This document shows positions 33,633 to 40,921 of a stretch of 45,485 nucleotides of DNA, piece by piece; the first letter of the stretch is position 1; each line of letters begins with the position of its first letter. The position numbers and the translations under genes were made by a program. The notes under the pieces were generated by a model. It searched no databases and had not been told where the DNA came from. It worked only from the letters and a program-made list of their open reading frames with translations. This stretch comes from Bacilli bacterium (GTDB taxonomy: Bacteria > Bacillota_I > Bacilli_A > RF39 > UBA660): contig CAAHEC010000057.1 in NCBI GenBank assembly GCA_900772415.1, positions 1-45,485 of the forward strand, written 5' to 3'.

Positions 33633-33693
33633 GTAATCATAGTAAGAGTCTTCTTGCAAGATTTAAGGACTAACGCCAATTAGTCTTTTTTTT
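33633..33693 (+). ncRNA. Putative ~60-nt terminator-ended RNA
   Basis: From the expected start near 33633 the transcript would run about 60 bases to an intrinsic terminator GACTAA (33668-33673) / TTAGTC (33680-33685) plus eight T. There is no ribosome site or reading frame. It contains the palindrome TCTTGCAAGA. The terminator lies tail-to-tail against the DUF2188 gene, so it may overlap that mRNA's 3' end. Existence is inferred from promoter plus terminator. Confidence 0.4.
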
Positions 33694-33922
33694 ACATTTT
33701 AGTATCTCTAGGTGGGATTGGGTCATTACCATATGAGTCCTTATCCCTAATTCTACCGTTTACTCCGTGTATAACAAGCTCTGCTTGTTGGTTTATAGCA
33801 ACTTTTCTACCATAATCAATTGCTTCTTTTTGCGTAGCAAATTTTTTAGTAGCTCTGCTATTTCCTTCACCAATAACTCGCCATTCACCGTTCTTTTTCG
33901 TAACGTGTTGGTTTATTCCCAT
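33692..33922 (-). CDS. DUF2188 domain protein (transposon cargo)
   Basis: A 76-residue protein matching DUF2188: HVTKKNGEWRVIGEGNSRATKKF, then TQKEAIDYGRKVAINQQAELVIHG, and the C-terminal signature IRDKDSYGNDPIPP. The family is small, basic and of unknown function, and is often found on plasmids, in phages and near toxin genes. GGAGGTGAT precedes the ATG. A leftward terminator lies at 33510-33543. Confidence 0.85.
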   Translation of the reverse strand: MGINQHVTKKNGEWRVIGEGNSRATKKFATQKEAIDYGRKVAINQQAELVIHGVNGRIRDKDSYGNDPIPPRDTKM

Positions 33923-34121
33923 ACTATCACCTCCTTGTCTTACAAAATATATTTTGCAAGAAGAGGTTACTATTAGGCTTCCATATTAATTTTATTGTAA
34001 TTTCTACTATTTGTCAATGAGTTTGCCAGCAAATCGTTTGAAATCCCAACTAATAAGAAACCTTGTATTTAATAGGATTTCTTTTATTTATTACAAAAAT
34101 ATTATCTATGAAAGAGGATGG

Positions 34122-34145
34122 ACGAGAATTTACTCGTTTTTCTTT
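34122..34145 (+). terminator. Possible attenuator hairpin before the 25-aa peptide gene
   Basis: ACGAG (34122-34126) and CTCGT (34133-34137) with a six-base loop and a following T-rich stretch. A second imperfect hairpin with TTTCTTTTATTT lies at about 34058-34089. Either could stop transcription in this 247-base gap. Weak stems. Confidence 0.35.
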
Positions 34146-34169
34146 GTAAAGAAGGAGGAAAAGTTAAAT

Positions 34170-34247
34170 ATGAAAAGGCATTTTTATCGTTTAGGGTGCT
34201 ACTCGCTCAATAAAAATAGACTTCCAAAGATTGGAGGTCGTATATAA
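34170..34247 (+). CDS. 25-residue basic peptide coupled to the tail-collar-like gene
   Basis: ATG 34170 follows AAGGAGGAAAAG at ideal spacing and encodes 25 residues beginning MKRHFYRLGCYSLN and ending LPKIGGRI, with a net positive charge. Its TAA overlaps the next ATG (TAATG), a sign of translational coupling. A longer open frame from 34011 has no ribosome site. Similar short peptides precede some phage tail genes. Function unknown. Confidence 0.6.
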   Translation: MKRHFYRLGCYSLNKNRLPKIGGRI

Positions 34248-34702
34248 TGGCTAATATACAGAGCGGTTATTTAAAAACTAAAAATGGTATACAACTAATG
34301 ACAACAGTTCCTTACCCTATAGGAGCTATTTATTTGTCTATTGATAATACTAATCCTAGTAAATTGTTTGGAGGTACGTGGAAACAAATTGCTCAAGGTA
34401 GAACTTTGGTTGGAGTTGACACTTCGCAAACTGAATTTAATACAGTACAAAAGACTGGTGGAGAAAAAACACATACATTAGTAATCGATGAGATACCTGC
34501 CCACAATCATATATTCCATCAAAGAATTTTGGCTTGGGACGCTGGTTGGCCGAATAGCGTTATTAATCCATCTTATGAAGCTGGTAATATTCAATGGCAG
34601 AGTCATAATAAGGACGCAAGTATGATGAATACAGGTGGCAGTCAATCACACAATAATTTGCAACCGTATTATACTTGCTATATATGGCTTAGAACTGCTT
34701 AA
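34247..34702 (+). CDS. Phage tail-collar/baseplate-like receptor-binding protein
   Basis: A 151-residue protein with the phage tail-fibre C-terminal pattern: VPYPIGAIYLSIDNTNPSKLFGG, GTWKQIAQGRTLVG, TGGEKTHTLVIDEIPAHNH, and the ending NTGGSQSHNNLQPYYTCYIWLRTA. In phages this His-rich beta domain ends tail fibres or baseplate proteins. Here it stands alone inside a transposon with no other tail gene, so it is either a captured phage fragment or a self-standing adhesin-like domain. No signal peptide is visible. Confidence 0.85.
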   Translation: MANIQSGYLKTKNGIQLMTTVPYPIGAIYLSIDNTNPSKLFGGTWKQIAQGRTLVGVDTSQTEFNTVQKTGGEKTHTLVIDEIPAHNHIFHQRILAWDAGWPNSVINPSYEAGNIQWQSHNKDASMMNTGGSQSHNNLQPYYTCYIWLRTA

Positions 34703-34720
34703 AGTTTAATTAAGACCCTA

Positions 34721-34975
34721 CTATTTATTGGTAGGGTCTTTTTCATCTATTGGCTTAAACAATTCTCTAATATCTAAACCAAGTGCATCGGCAATTCTAC
34801 CAACAATAACAATGGTACAACCTCTTTGCATCTTTTTACTTTCAATTTTTGCAACGTAATTCATTGTAATTCCTGCTTTATCAGCAAGTTGTTGTTGAGT
34901 AAGTCCCACTTCTTCGCGTAGTCTTTTAATATTATATCTAATAATATCAAAGTAGTAGGTGTCACTATGCATCAT
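34721..34975 (-). CDS. XRE-family repressor of the transposon cargo
   Basis: From ATG 34975 (or 34972) this gives about 84 residues with one helix-turn-helix: NIKRLREEVGLTQQQLADKAGITMNYVAKIESKK, then a dimerisation tail to FKPIDEKDP. Upstream in-frame codons exist to 35038, but they overlap the operator region, and GGTGGTGAT lies just before the ATG pair. It is divergent from the zinc-ribbon gene across two palindromes, so it probably controls both itself and that gene. Confidence 0.85.
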   Translation of the reverse strand: MMHSDTYYFDIIRYNIKRLREEVGLTQQQLADKAGITMNYVAKIESKKMQRGCTIVIVGRIADALGLDIRELFKPIDEKDPTNK

Positions 34976-34996
34976 TATCACCACCATACTTTTATT

Positions 34997-35054
34997 ATGG
35001 ACAAAACGTCCATTAAAATATATGGACACAATGTCCAATGAATGGTATAATGAA
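34997..35054. promoter_or_regulatory. Divergent promoter region with two palindromic operators
   Basis: ATGGACAAAACGTCCAT (34997-35013) and TGGACACAATGTCCA (35023-35037) share the half-site TGGAC, with centres 25 bases apart. The second covers the -35 box TGGACA of a rightward promoter with a 17-base spacer and TATAAT at 35046-35051. These are probable sites for the adjacent XRE protein. Confidence 0.6.
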
Positions 35055-35075
35055 TATTGAGAGGAGTAAAGAAGT

Positions 35076-35768
35076 ATGGCATTAGTAAAATGTCCCGAAT
35101 GTGGGAAAGAAGTTTCAAGTCAATTAAAGAAATGCAATAATTGTGGCTACAAATTAAAACAGGTCGATAAAAAGAAAATTAAAAAGTTTGGCATTATTGG
35201 AGTTGTATTAACTGTATTGCTTGTCATCGGTGTAGTTGTTGGAATAAATATTAACAAGAATAACCAAGAAAAAATCGACAAAGAATATCACGACCAGCTT
35301 GTTGTAACAGGAAGTAAGATTTACGTAAATGGTCTAGTATCTAGTTTATATTGTTATGATATTGGACAGGTTTGGTATAAAGCGATTTTTGATGATTTTA
35401 ATTACTGGGATGATTATTATCAATATCGTTCTAGTGATTTTAATACAGCAATTTCAAATTATTTAACAACAAATAAAGATAAAATTAATAATCTTAAAGA
35501 ACAACAAAATGAAATAAAAGAAGAAGTATCAAAACTAAAAAATAAACCTAATCAAAAATACAAAGAAGCTTATGATAAAATGATAGAATTATATGGTGCT
35601 TTCAACAATTTAGTAAGCCAAGCAACATCGCCAAGTGGCACTTATAGAAATTATGTTTCTAAATACAATCAATATAGCGAAGATTTAAATGCAGCTTATG
35701 AACAGTTAGTTGTTCTCATACCAGAAATTAAGGATTATAAAGAAACATCTGGAGATAATAATAAATGA
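35076..35768 (+). CDS. Zinc-ribbon, single-pass membrane protein with a coiled outer domain
   Basis: A 230-residue protein. An N-terminal zinc ribbon CPECGKEV...CNNCGYKL (residues 5-25) is followed by a basic linker and one membrane helix (about 37-55). The remaining 170 residues are Tyr-, Asn- and Lys-rich with helical segments (around 130-165), and should lie outside the cell. GAGAGGAG precedes the ATG. It overlaps a 59-residue membrane ORF by ATGA. No specific family recognised beyond the zinc ribbon. Confidence 0.75.
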   Translation: MALVKCPECGKEVSSQLKKCNNCGYKLKQVDKKKIKKFGIIGVVLTVLLVIGVVVGININKNNQEKIDKEYHDQLVVTGSKIYVNGLVSSLYCYDIGQVWYKAIFDDFNYWDDYYQYRSSDFNTAISNYLTTNKDKINNLKEQQNEIKEEVSKLKNKPNQKYKEAYDKMIELYGAFNNLVSQATSPSGTYRNYVSKYNQYSEDLNAAYEQLVVLIPEIKDYKETSGDNNK

Positions 35769-35944
35769 GAATATATTTAAGTTTACCATTTCTTATCTTT
35801 ACATTAATATGTTGCATTATAGTACTGGTTATAAATAAAACAAAAATTGTCAAAGAACAAAGTAAGAAAAATGAAATTTCTTATATACTTTTTGGCACTA
35901 TTATAGGAACATTTATTGCATCAAATTTTTATTTGAATATTTAG
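35765..35944 (+). CDS. 59-residue two-helix membrane protein
   Basis: ATG 35765 overlaps the preceding stop (ATGA). The 59 residues comprise a hydrophobic helix (about 4-23), a basic loop NKTKIVKEQSKKNE and a second hydrophobic helix (about 39-55). Length and coupling suggest a partner of the zinc-ribbon membrane protein. No homologue recognised; holin-like or toxin-like roles cannot be excluded. Confidence 0.6.
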   Translation: MRIYLSLPFLIFTLICCIIVLVINKTKIVKEQSKKNEISYILFGTIIGTFIASNFYLNI

Positions 35945-35985
35945 AGGTTATTGTAGATTTTATTCTATAATATCCTCTTTTTTTT
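35945..35985. terminator. Two-way terminator between the 59-aa ORF and the transposase gene
   Basis: GAGGTTATTGTAGA (35945-35958) and TCTATAATATCCTC form an imperfect stem with a TTTTAT loop, followed by eight T on the plus strand. It separates convergent genes. Confidence 0.55.
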
Positions 35986-35988
35986 AGA

Positions 35989-37386
35989 CTATTCCAAAAA
36001 TTTTAATAATCTCTTTTGTGCTATTTCATTACTGGATGAATATAGTTTGATTATCTCGGATATACTAAATATTCCAAATTCATCATTGGCATAGAAAACT
36101 AAGTAAGGCATAGCAGTTGGTTGATAATTCTTTAAAATTACTGGTAAAGATTTATGAGCATATTGTTCTCCTTCAGGCATTAATGTGTATAGTTGAAAGA
36201 ATAAATATCCAAATAAAACCATAATTATATGTAATGCTATCATATTAAGCTTTGTGCTTTTAAAGTCTTGAAGTTTCCAAAAATCTTTTAATTGACGATA
36301 GTCTTCTTCGATTTCAGGTCTTAATTCATATGTTGTTATAATTTGTTTTGCACTTACAGTAGTATCGGTGGTACTAAATACAAAATAACTATCTGTTTCA
36401 GTATCCCAAACTACACAAGCATTGATTTCAACATCATCGTTATCACTATGCTTTTTATAAGATTTTGCTCTGTCAGACCACCAATAATTTTTAAGACTAG
36501 GGACAAATGCAATCTTCTGCTTTTCACGACTAGGATGTTTTTCCCATTTGTTTTCCTCTTTAGAAACTTGTACAGCTATTTGATAAGCATTCATATTACT
36601 TTTTAATGGAACATAAACATCTATTTGTCTTTCGCTTTTCAAATAATTTATTAAATCTCTATCAAGAAAGCCTCTATCTTCAATAAGAATATCTCCAGGA
36701 TTAAATACCTTTGTAGTTTTTAGCATTTCTCTACTAAGTTCTAAATCGTGAACATTCATTGCTCCAAACTCAATTTCCTCAATTATACCTGTATCTTCAA
36801 CAATTCCACGTAGGGATGCTAGTTTATAACCACGGTCAGCATCACCATATTTATTGGTAGTGATTGCAGACTGTTCATAATTTTCATTATCAAGATTTAC
36901 GGATAATTCAGTACAATCGAGAATATGAATATTAGGTTTGTAATTTAATTTTGGCATAATTTGTTCTTGTACGACTTCATTGTATGATTTAAGCAATTCT
37001 TTTGCTTCATACTTTCCAAATAGAAAACGTAGACTGCTTTCAGTCATCATACCTGTTTTTAAATCTTTTTCTGTATCTATAATATTATAACCTAGTTCTG
37101 CCAACACTCTATGGTCAGTAATAGCATATGGGACGTCACTAATGCTAGTATTTGTTTTCATTTTAGCTGCAACAGATAAGGCCATTACTAATTCAAATGG
37201 TATAGTTGTATTGTGTGCTCTTTTATCAGGTAATTTATTTGCAAGACAAGCAAGTATTCCGCTTTTGTGCATACTTAAAATAATGTCATCTACTAAATTA
37301 GATATACTTGATACGACATTATCAAACTCTCCTGTATAAATTTTCCTTAAAACCGACTCTTTATTCTCCTTACATATCTTAATCAT
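35989..37386 (-). CDS. IS4-type DDE transposase
   Basis: A 465-residue transposase with an RNase-H fold. Asp157 (HILDCTEL), Asp237 (LIEDRGFLDRDLI) and Glu360 are the likely catalytic triad. The signature Tyr-x2-Arg-x3-Glu-x6-Lys is exact (Tyr353, Arg356, Glu360, Lys367). The N-terminal region is helical and the C-terminal 90 residues form a hydrophobic, helical end. It looks intact, so the element may still move. GGAGG lies just upstream of the ATG. It is divergent from the XRE gene at 37483. Confidence 0.9.
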   Translation of the reverse strand: MIKICKENKESVLRKIYTGEFDNVVSSISNLVDDIILSMHKSGILACLANKLPDKRAHNTTIPFELVMALSVAAKMKTNTSISDVPYAITDHRVLAELGYNIIDTEKDLKTGMMTESSLRFLFGKYEAKELLKSYNEVVQEQIMPKLNYKPNIHILDCTELSVNLDNENYEQSAITTNKYGDADRGYKLASLRGIVEDTGIIEEIEFGAMNVHDLELSREMLKTTKVFNPGDILIEDRGFLDRDLINYLKSERQIDVYVPLKSNMNAYQIAVQVSKEENKWEKHPSREKQKIAFVPSLKNYWWSDRAKSYKKHSDNDDVEINACVVWDTETDSYFVFSTTDTTVSAKQIITTYELRPEIEEDYRQLKDFWKLQDFKSTKLNMIALHIIMVLFGYLFFQLYTLMPEGEQYAHKSLPVILKNYQPTAMPYLVFYANDEFGIFSISEIIKLYSSSNEIAQKRLLKFLE

Positions 37387-37433
37387 ATCAAAACCTCCTG
37401 AAAATAAGATAAACGCATTTATTTTTGTGCTAT

Positions 37434-37446
37434 ATTATAGTATAAT
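37434..37446. promoter_or_regulatory. Abutting divergent -10 boxes between transposase and XRE gene
   Basis: ATTATA-G-TATAAT is palindromic, giving TATAAT on the plus strand (37441-37446) and on the minus strand (37439-37434). The two promoters would compete for polymerase. No good -35 boxes are visible, so confidence is modest. Confidence 0.4.
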
Positions 37447-37482
37447 TATAGTAATAAATCAATGAAACCGAGGGAGGTTTAT

Positions 37483-37743
37483 ATGCGAATAGTAAGAAAA
37501 GGTGTGTTTGGAACAACAGCTAATATAAATACATATACAGACGTCGATATTGGCATTCGTTTAAGAGATACAAGAAAGAAAAATAGATATACAATAGAAC
37601 AATTAGCAAAAGAGTTAGAAGTAAAAGAAGAAACTATACAAGCTTGGGAAAACAGTTTAGCTCTTCCAGCAGATAAATATGTTGAAAAATTATCAAAACT
37701 TTATAACGTTACAAAAGATTACTTACTGGGTTTAGATAAGTAA
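37483..37743 (+). CDS. XRE-family transcriptional regulator (second)
   Basis: An 86-residue protein from ATG 37483, behind GAGGGAGG. A positively charged N-terminal arm of about 25 residues precedes a helix-turn-helix: IGIRLRDTRKKNRYTIEQLAKELEVKEETIQAWENSL, ending with LSKLYNVTKDYLLGLDK. It lies divergent to the transposase gene and could repress it, limiting transposition. The DUF4145 gene follows in the same direction. Confidence 0.85.
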   Translation: MRIVRKGVFGTTANINTYTDVDIGIRLRDTRKKNRYTIEQLAKELEVKEETIQAWENSLALPADKYVEKLSKLYNVTKDYLLGLDK

Positions 37744-37763
37744 GTTAAGGAGTGGTGAGTTGG

Positions 37764-38453
37764 ATGAAACAAAATTTTATATGTCCATTTTGTGGTTCTT
37801 CAGTACCAATTACTTTTGATACCGAAAGAAAAGAACAAAGCTATTTTGGACACGACCCACATAATACAAATGATAGTCGTCCAAAGTATAGAAACGTTTT
37901 TGAAATATGCATACATCACTGTCCAACCTGTGATAACGTTAATTTCGTCGCTGAAGGAAAATACAATCTTAAAGGAATAAAAATACCTATGTATCCTAAA
38001 TCTCTTGCAAAACAATTTCCAGATTTTATCCCCAAAGCTATAAAAGAAGATTATGAAGAAGCATATTCAATCTTATCATTAAGTCCTAAGGCTTCCGCGA
38101 CTTTAAGTCGAAGATGCCTACAAGGAATGATTAGAGATTTTTGGAAAGTTAAACCAGGCAGGTTATATGACGAAATAAATGCCATTCAAAATAAAGTTTC
38201 TCCAGCACAGTGGAAAGCTATTGATTCATTACGTTCATTAGGAAATATTGGTGCACATATGGAAAAAGATGTTAATGAAATAGTTGAAATTGACGATGGT
38301 GAAGCTGAAAAACTTATAAAACTTATTGAGTTATTGATAGAAAAATGGTACATAGCAAGACACGATGAAGAAGAACTATTAAATGAAATAGTTGAAATTA
38401 GAAATGAAAAAAGTAATAAAAAGACAGATAAGCAATTAGAACCACAACCATAA
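37764..38453 (+). CDS. DUF4145 protein with N-terminal zinc-binding motifs
   Basis: A 229-residue protein. It has two Cys pairs (CPFCGS near residue 8 and HHCPTCDN near 54) that could hold a zinc ion. The C-terminal helical domain from about 95 matches DUF4145: SATLSRRCLQGMIRDFW, LRSLGNIGAHMEKD, and EAEKLIKLIELLIEKWY. DUF4145 is often part of restriction or other defence proteins, where its role is unclear. ATG 37764 is preferred; GTG codons at 37752 and 37755 are possible. A terminator follows. Confidence 0.85.
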   Translation: MKQNFICPFCGSSVPITFDTERKEQSYFGHDPHNTNDSRPKYRNVFEICIHHCPTCDNVNFVAEGKYNLKGIKIPMYPKSLAKQFPDFIPKAIKEDYEEAYSILSLSPKASATLSRRCLQGMIRDFWKVKPGRLYDEINAIQNKVSPAQWKAIDSLRSLGNIGAHMEKDVNEIVEIDDGEAEKLIKLIELLIEKWYIARHDEEELLNEIVEIRNEKSNKKTDKQLEPQP

Positions 38454-38485
38454 AATAATCTATTATACTAGGTTATTTTTATTTT
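38453..38485 (+). terminator. Terminator at the transposon's right end
   Basis: AAATAATCTA (38453-38462) and TAGGTTATTT (38469-38478) form a ten-pair stem with one wobble pair, followed by T-rich sequence. It shields the chromosome side from cargo transcription. Confidence 0.65.
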
Positions 38486-38498
38486 TTGAAGAGAAATT

Positions 38499-38517
38499 CT
38501 ACTTTGCGAATTGAAGT
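38499..38517 (-). repeat. Right terminal inverted repeat of the transposon
   Basis: CTACTTTGCGAATTGAAGT, the exact reverse complement of the left end, followed directly by TATATTA, the copy of the left flank. Confidence 0.85.
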
Positions 38518-38530
38518 TATATTAATAGTT

Positions 38531-38685
38531 AAACTTGACAAATATAGAAATTATGATAATATATTCGTCGTAATTTTTATTGATGTTTGCTTGTATAGAA
38601 ACATTTAGCAAACAGATAAAAAAGGTCTTGTTTGCAAAATCAAGGCCTTTTATTTTTAGATTAAAAAGGGAGTTTATGGGAGGAA
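38531..38685 (+). promoter_or_regulatory. Attenuator-type leader, copy 1 (155-bp duplicated unit)
   Basis: Promoter TTGACA (38535-38540), 16-base spacer, TAATAT (38557-38562). Hairpin GTTTGCT (38585-38591) / AGCAAAC (38607-38613). Terminator AAGGTCTTG (38622-38630) / CAAGGCCTT (38641-38649) plus T-rich tail. GCAAACA (38608-38614) can instead pair with TGTTTGC (38629-38635), which would break the terminator. The unit ends with the GGGAGG ribosome site. It drives the glycosyltransferase-MAT cassette. It matches no riboswitch class I know. Confidence 0.6.
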
Positions 38686-38691
38686 CTGGCA

Positions 38692-39735
38692 GTGAAAAAA
38701 ATAGCAGTATGCTTGCCGAGTTATAATGAATGTGAGAATATCGAACAACTCACCATTAAGATAGATTCGGCTTTATGTCTTATAAATGATAAATATGATT
38801 GTATGATAATTAATTGTGACAATAACAGTCCAGATGGAACAAATTATATCTTTAATAGCACACGTACAATAAATAGAAAGGTTAGTATTGTTACTAACAA
38901 GATTGGTAAAGGTGTTAATATATATAATTTTTTTAAATGTTGTATTGAAAATGATGTGGATTATGCCATTACGATAGATTCTGATACTAAAAATTTTACT
39001 TCTTCTTGGCTAATTGATATTTTAAATGAACTAGAAAATAATACTGATTTTGTTTATCCTAATTATATTAGAAGGAAAGAAGAAGGAAATACAACTAATC
39101 ATTTTGCAGTATTAATGTTATACACTGTATATGGAAAATTTATTAGGCAACCAATTGGTGGTGATTATGGTTTTAGTAGGAGGTATATAGAAATAGTACT
39201 AAAACAAAAATTTACTAAAAATATATTAAAGTATGGTATAGATATATTTTTAGTGGTTACTGCGATTGTTTTTAACCTAAAAATGAAGGAAGTTTTTTTT
39301 GGTATGAAAAAACATAAACCTAGTTATTCAAGGTTAGATACTATATTTGAAAATGTTGTGAATGGTTTTACGGATACATATAAACAATATCCAATGAATT
39401 TAAAAAAAGAAAAAATTATGTATAAACCACGTGTTATTAAAAATTGCAGGTGGCATTACAGAAAATATTTTGACAAAATTTATAAAGAAAATTTAAAAAA
39501 ATATGGTTATTCTGATAGGGATTATGAAATTATAGAAAAGATATGGTTGACAAAGCTGAGTTATTATTCAAAAAATATATTGAATATAAAGGAAGACTTT
39601 ATTGATGAACTGAAAGACTATTTTATTTTGAGGGTAGTTAGCTTTTGGGATAAAATTTCTTTAGATAATAATATGAAGTGGGAAGAAATAATTATAAAGA
39701 ATTGTATAGAATTAGGAGGCAAAAATGGAAATTAA
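38692..39735 (+). CDS. Family 2 glycosyltransferase of the duplicated-leader cassette
   Basis: A 347-residue GT2 protein from GTG 38692 behind GGGAGG. The N-terminal GT-A core has VCLPSYNECENIEQL, IINCDNNSPDGT, and ITIDSDTKNFTSSWL as the acidic donor site. YPNYIRRKEEGNTTNHFAVLM and IRQPIGGDYGFSRRYIE recall glucosyl-phosphoglycerate/mannosylglycerate-synthase-like enzymes. About 130 C-terminal residues are helical and of unknown role. There is no membrane segment, so a soluble acceptor is possible. It overlaps the next gene by 11 bases. Confidence 0.75.
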   Translation: MKKIAVCLPSYNECENIEQLTIKIDSALCLINDKYDCMIINCDNNSPDGTNYIFNSTRTINRKVSIVTNKIGKGVNIYNFFKCCIENDVDYAITIDSDTKNFTSSWLIDILNELENNTDFVYPNYIRRKEEGNTTNHFAVLMLYTVYGKFIRQPIGGDYGFSRRYIEIVLKQKFTKNILKYGIDIFLVVTAIVFNLKMKEVFFGMKKHKPSYSRLDTIFENVVNGFTDTYKQYPMNLKKEKIMYKPRVIKNCRWHYRKYFDKIYKENLKKYGYSDRDYEIIEKIWLTKLSYYSKNILNIKEDFIDELKDYFILRVVSFWDKISLDNNMKWEEIIIKNCIELGGKNGN

Positions 39736-40921
39736 AGTCGAAAAAGATTATCAAGATCCAGAAAGTAGGAACATAGAAATAGTTGAAAGAAAAGGAATAG
39801 GCCATCCAGATACTTTAGCTGATAAATTAGCGGAAGAGTTGTCAAGAGTTTATTCAATTTATTGTTTAAAAAATTTTAATTGTATTTTGCACCATAACAT
39901 TGATAAGTTATATATAGGTGGTGGATTATTTGTAATGAAAAAAAATAAAATTACTAAAATAAATCCAATAAGAGTAGAATTAAATGGTAGGGTATCAAAT
40001 ACTATGAATGGTAAGAAAATTGATTTGGAAAAGTTATTTGTACCAGTAATAAAAGAATATCTTAGTACTGTTATTCCTAGATTGAACCCAGAAACAGATT
40101 TAAATATAATAATAAATTGTACTCAATATTCAAAGAGAGAATTTTGGTATACCCCTAGAAATATAAATGATGTGCCAGATTCAGGAAAATTGTTCGCCGC
40201 TGATACTGCACTTTGTGTTAATTATAGTACTAAAACATTTTGTGAAAGATTAACATTTGAACTTGAACAATCATTTTGGAATTATAATGAAAAAGGATAT
40301 GCATCTCCTAAATTTTCAAAAATAGGACAAGATATTAAAGTTATGGTAAGTAGAATACATAATGATATTGTTGCTACCATTTGTATGCCAGTTTATAAAG
40401 ATGTGTATTCTACACATGAAGAGTATAATAATATTATAAAATTTCATGAAGCCAGGCTCACAAAAATTGCTAATCATATGAATTTTGATAAAAAATATAA
40501 TATTAATATAGAAATAAATCGTTTGCCAGATGGTACATACAGAAATTATTCTTTAGTAGTTGGAAGTTGCATTGAATGTGGTGAAGAAGGCATAGTTGGT
40601 AGAGGAAATAATTCACAAGGTTTAATTTCATCTTTTAGGGAGCATACTGTAGAGGCTTCTTGTGGTAAAAATCCTAGATATCATACAGGAAGAATAGTTA
40701 ATTTTCTTGCTAATAATGCAACTTCAAGAATATTTGAAGAATTAGGAGTAAAGTGTACTTTATATTCTTTAACGAGAAATAGAGGATCAATAATTAGACC
40801 ATTTTTGTTTTACTTAAGTGTTGATGATTTAACAAAAAAAGAAGAATGTATTAGAATAATTAAGGAGGAATTTGACGAAAAAAAATTTAAAGGCATTTTA
40901 AATGTAAGGAAGTTATTTTGA
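39725..40921 (+). CDS. Archaeal-type S-adenosylmethionine synthetase
   Basis: A 398-residue protein of the archaeal AdoMet synthetase family, unrelated in sequence to bacterial MetK. The signature EIVERKGIGHPDTLADKLAE is at about 18-37. NIDKLYIGGG, FAADTALCVNYS, IECGEEGIVGRGNNSQGLIS and SCGKNPRYHTGRI follow. It should make S-adenosylmethionine from methionine and ATP. In bacteria such enzymes are rare and tend to sit in special clusters. A separate housekeeping metK is expected elsewhere. Its TGA overlaps the next start (TGATG). Confidence 0.88.
   Translation: MEIKVEKDYQDPESRNIEIVERKGIGHPDTLADKLAEELSRVYSIYCLKNFNCILHHNIDKLYIGGGLFVMKKNKITKINPIRVELNGRVSNTMNGKKIDLEKLFVPVIKEYLSTVIPRLNPETDLNIIINCTQYSKREFWYTPRNINDVPDSGKLFAADTALCVNYSTKTFCERLTFELEQSFWNYNEKGYASPKFSKIGQDIKVMVSRIHNDIVATICMPVYKDVYSTHEEYNNIIKFHEARLTKIANHMNFDKKYNINIEINRLPDGTYRNYSLVVGSCIECGEEGIVGRGNNSQGLISSFREHTVEASCGKNPRYHTGRIVNFLANNATSRIFEELGVKCTLYSLTRNRGSIIRPFLFYLSVDDLTKKEECIRIIKEEFDEKKFKGILNVRKLF

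Larger units (their letters stand above)
33413..38517. mobile_element. 5.1-kb cargo transposon with 19-bp inverted repeats and 7-bp target duplication
   Basis: ACTTCAATTCGCAAAGTAG at 33413-33431 recurs as its exact reverse complement at 38499-38517. Immediately outside both ends lies the same 7-mer TATATTA (33406-33412 and 38518-38524), as expected of a target-site duplication. The element holds an IS4-type transposase on the minus strand and seven or more passenger genes, so it is larger than a simple insertion sequence. I see no closer inverted repeats around the transposase itself. It sits between ligA and a leader promoter, 17 bases upstream of the -35 box. Not assigned to a named element. 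Confidence 0.8.

Noticed and set aside
34011..34169. Longer version of the 25-aa peptide ORF
   Set aside because: No ribosome site at the upstream start, while AAGGAGG is well placed for ATG 34170.
33692..38453. Remnant prophage
   Set aside because: Only one tail-like gene is present and no capsid, terminase, portal or integrase; the boundaries are transposon ends.
33413..38517. Invertible segment flipped between 19-bp inverted repeats
   Set aside because: No site-specific recombinase is present, while a transposase and a 7-bp flanking duplication fit transposition better.
38531..38685. T-box or SAM-I/II riboswitch
   Set aside because: No T-box sequence or SAM riboswitch core is visible; only hairpins and a terminator can be supported.
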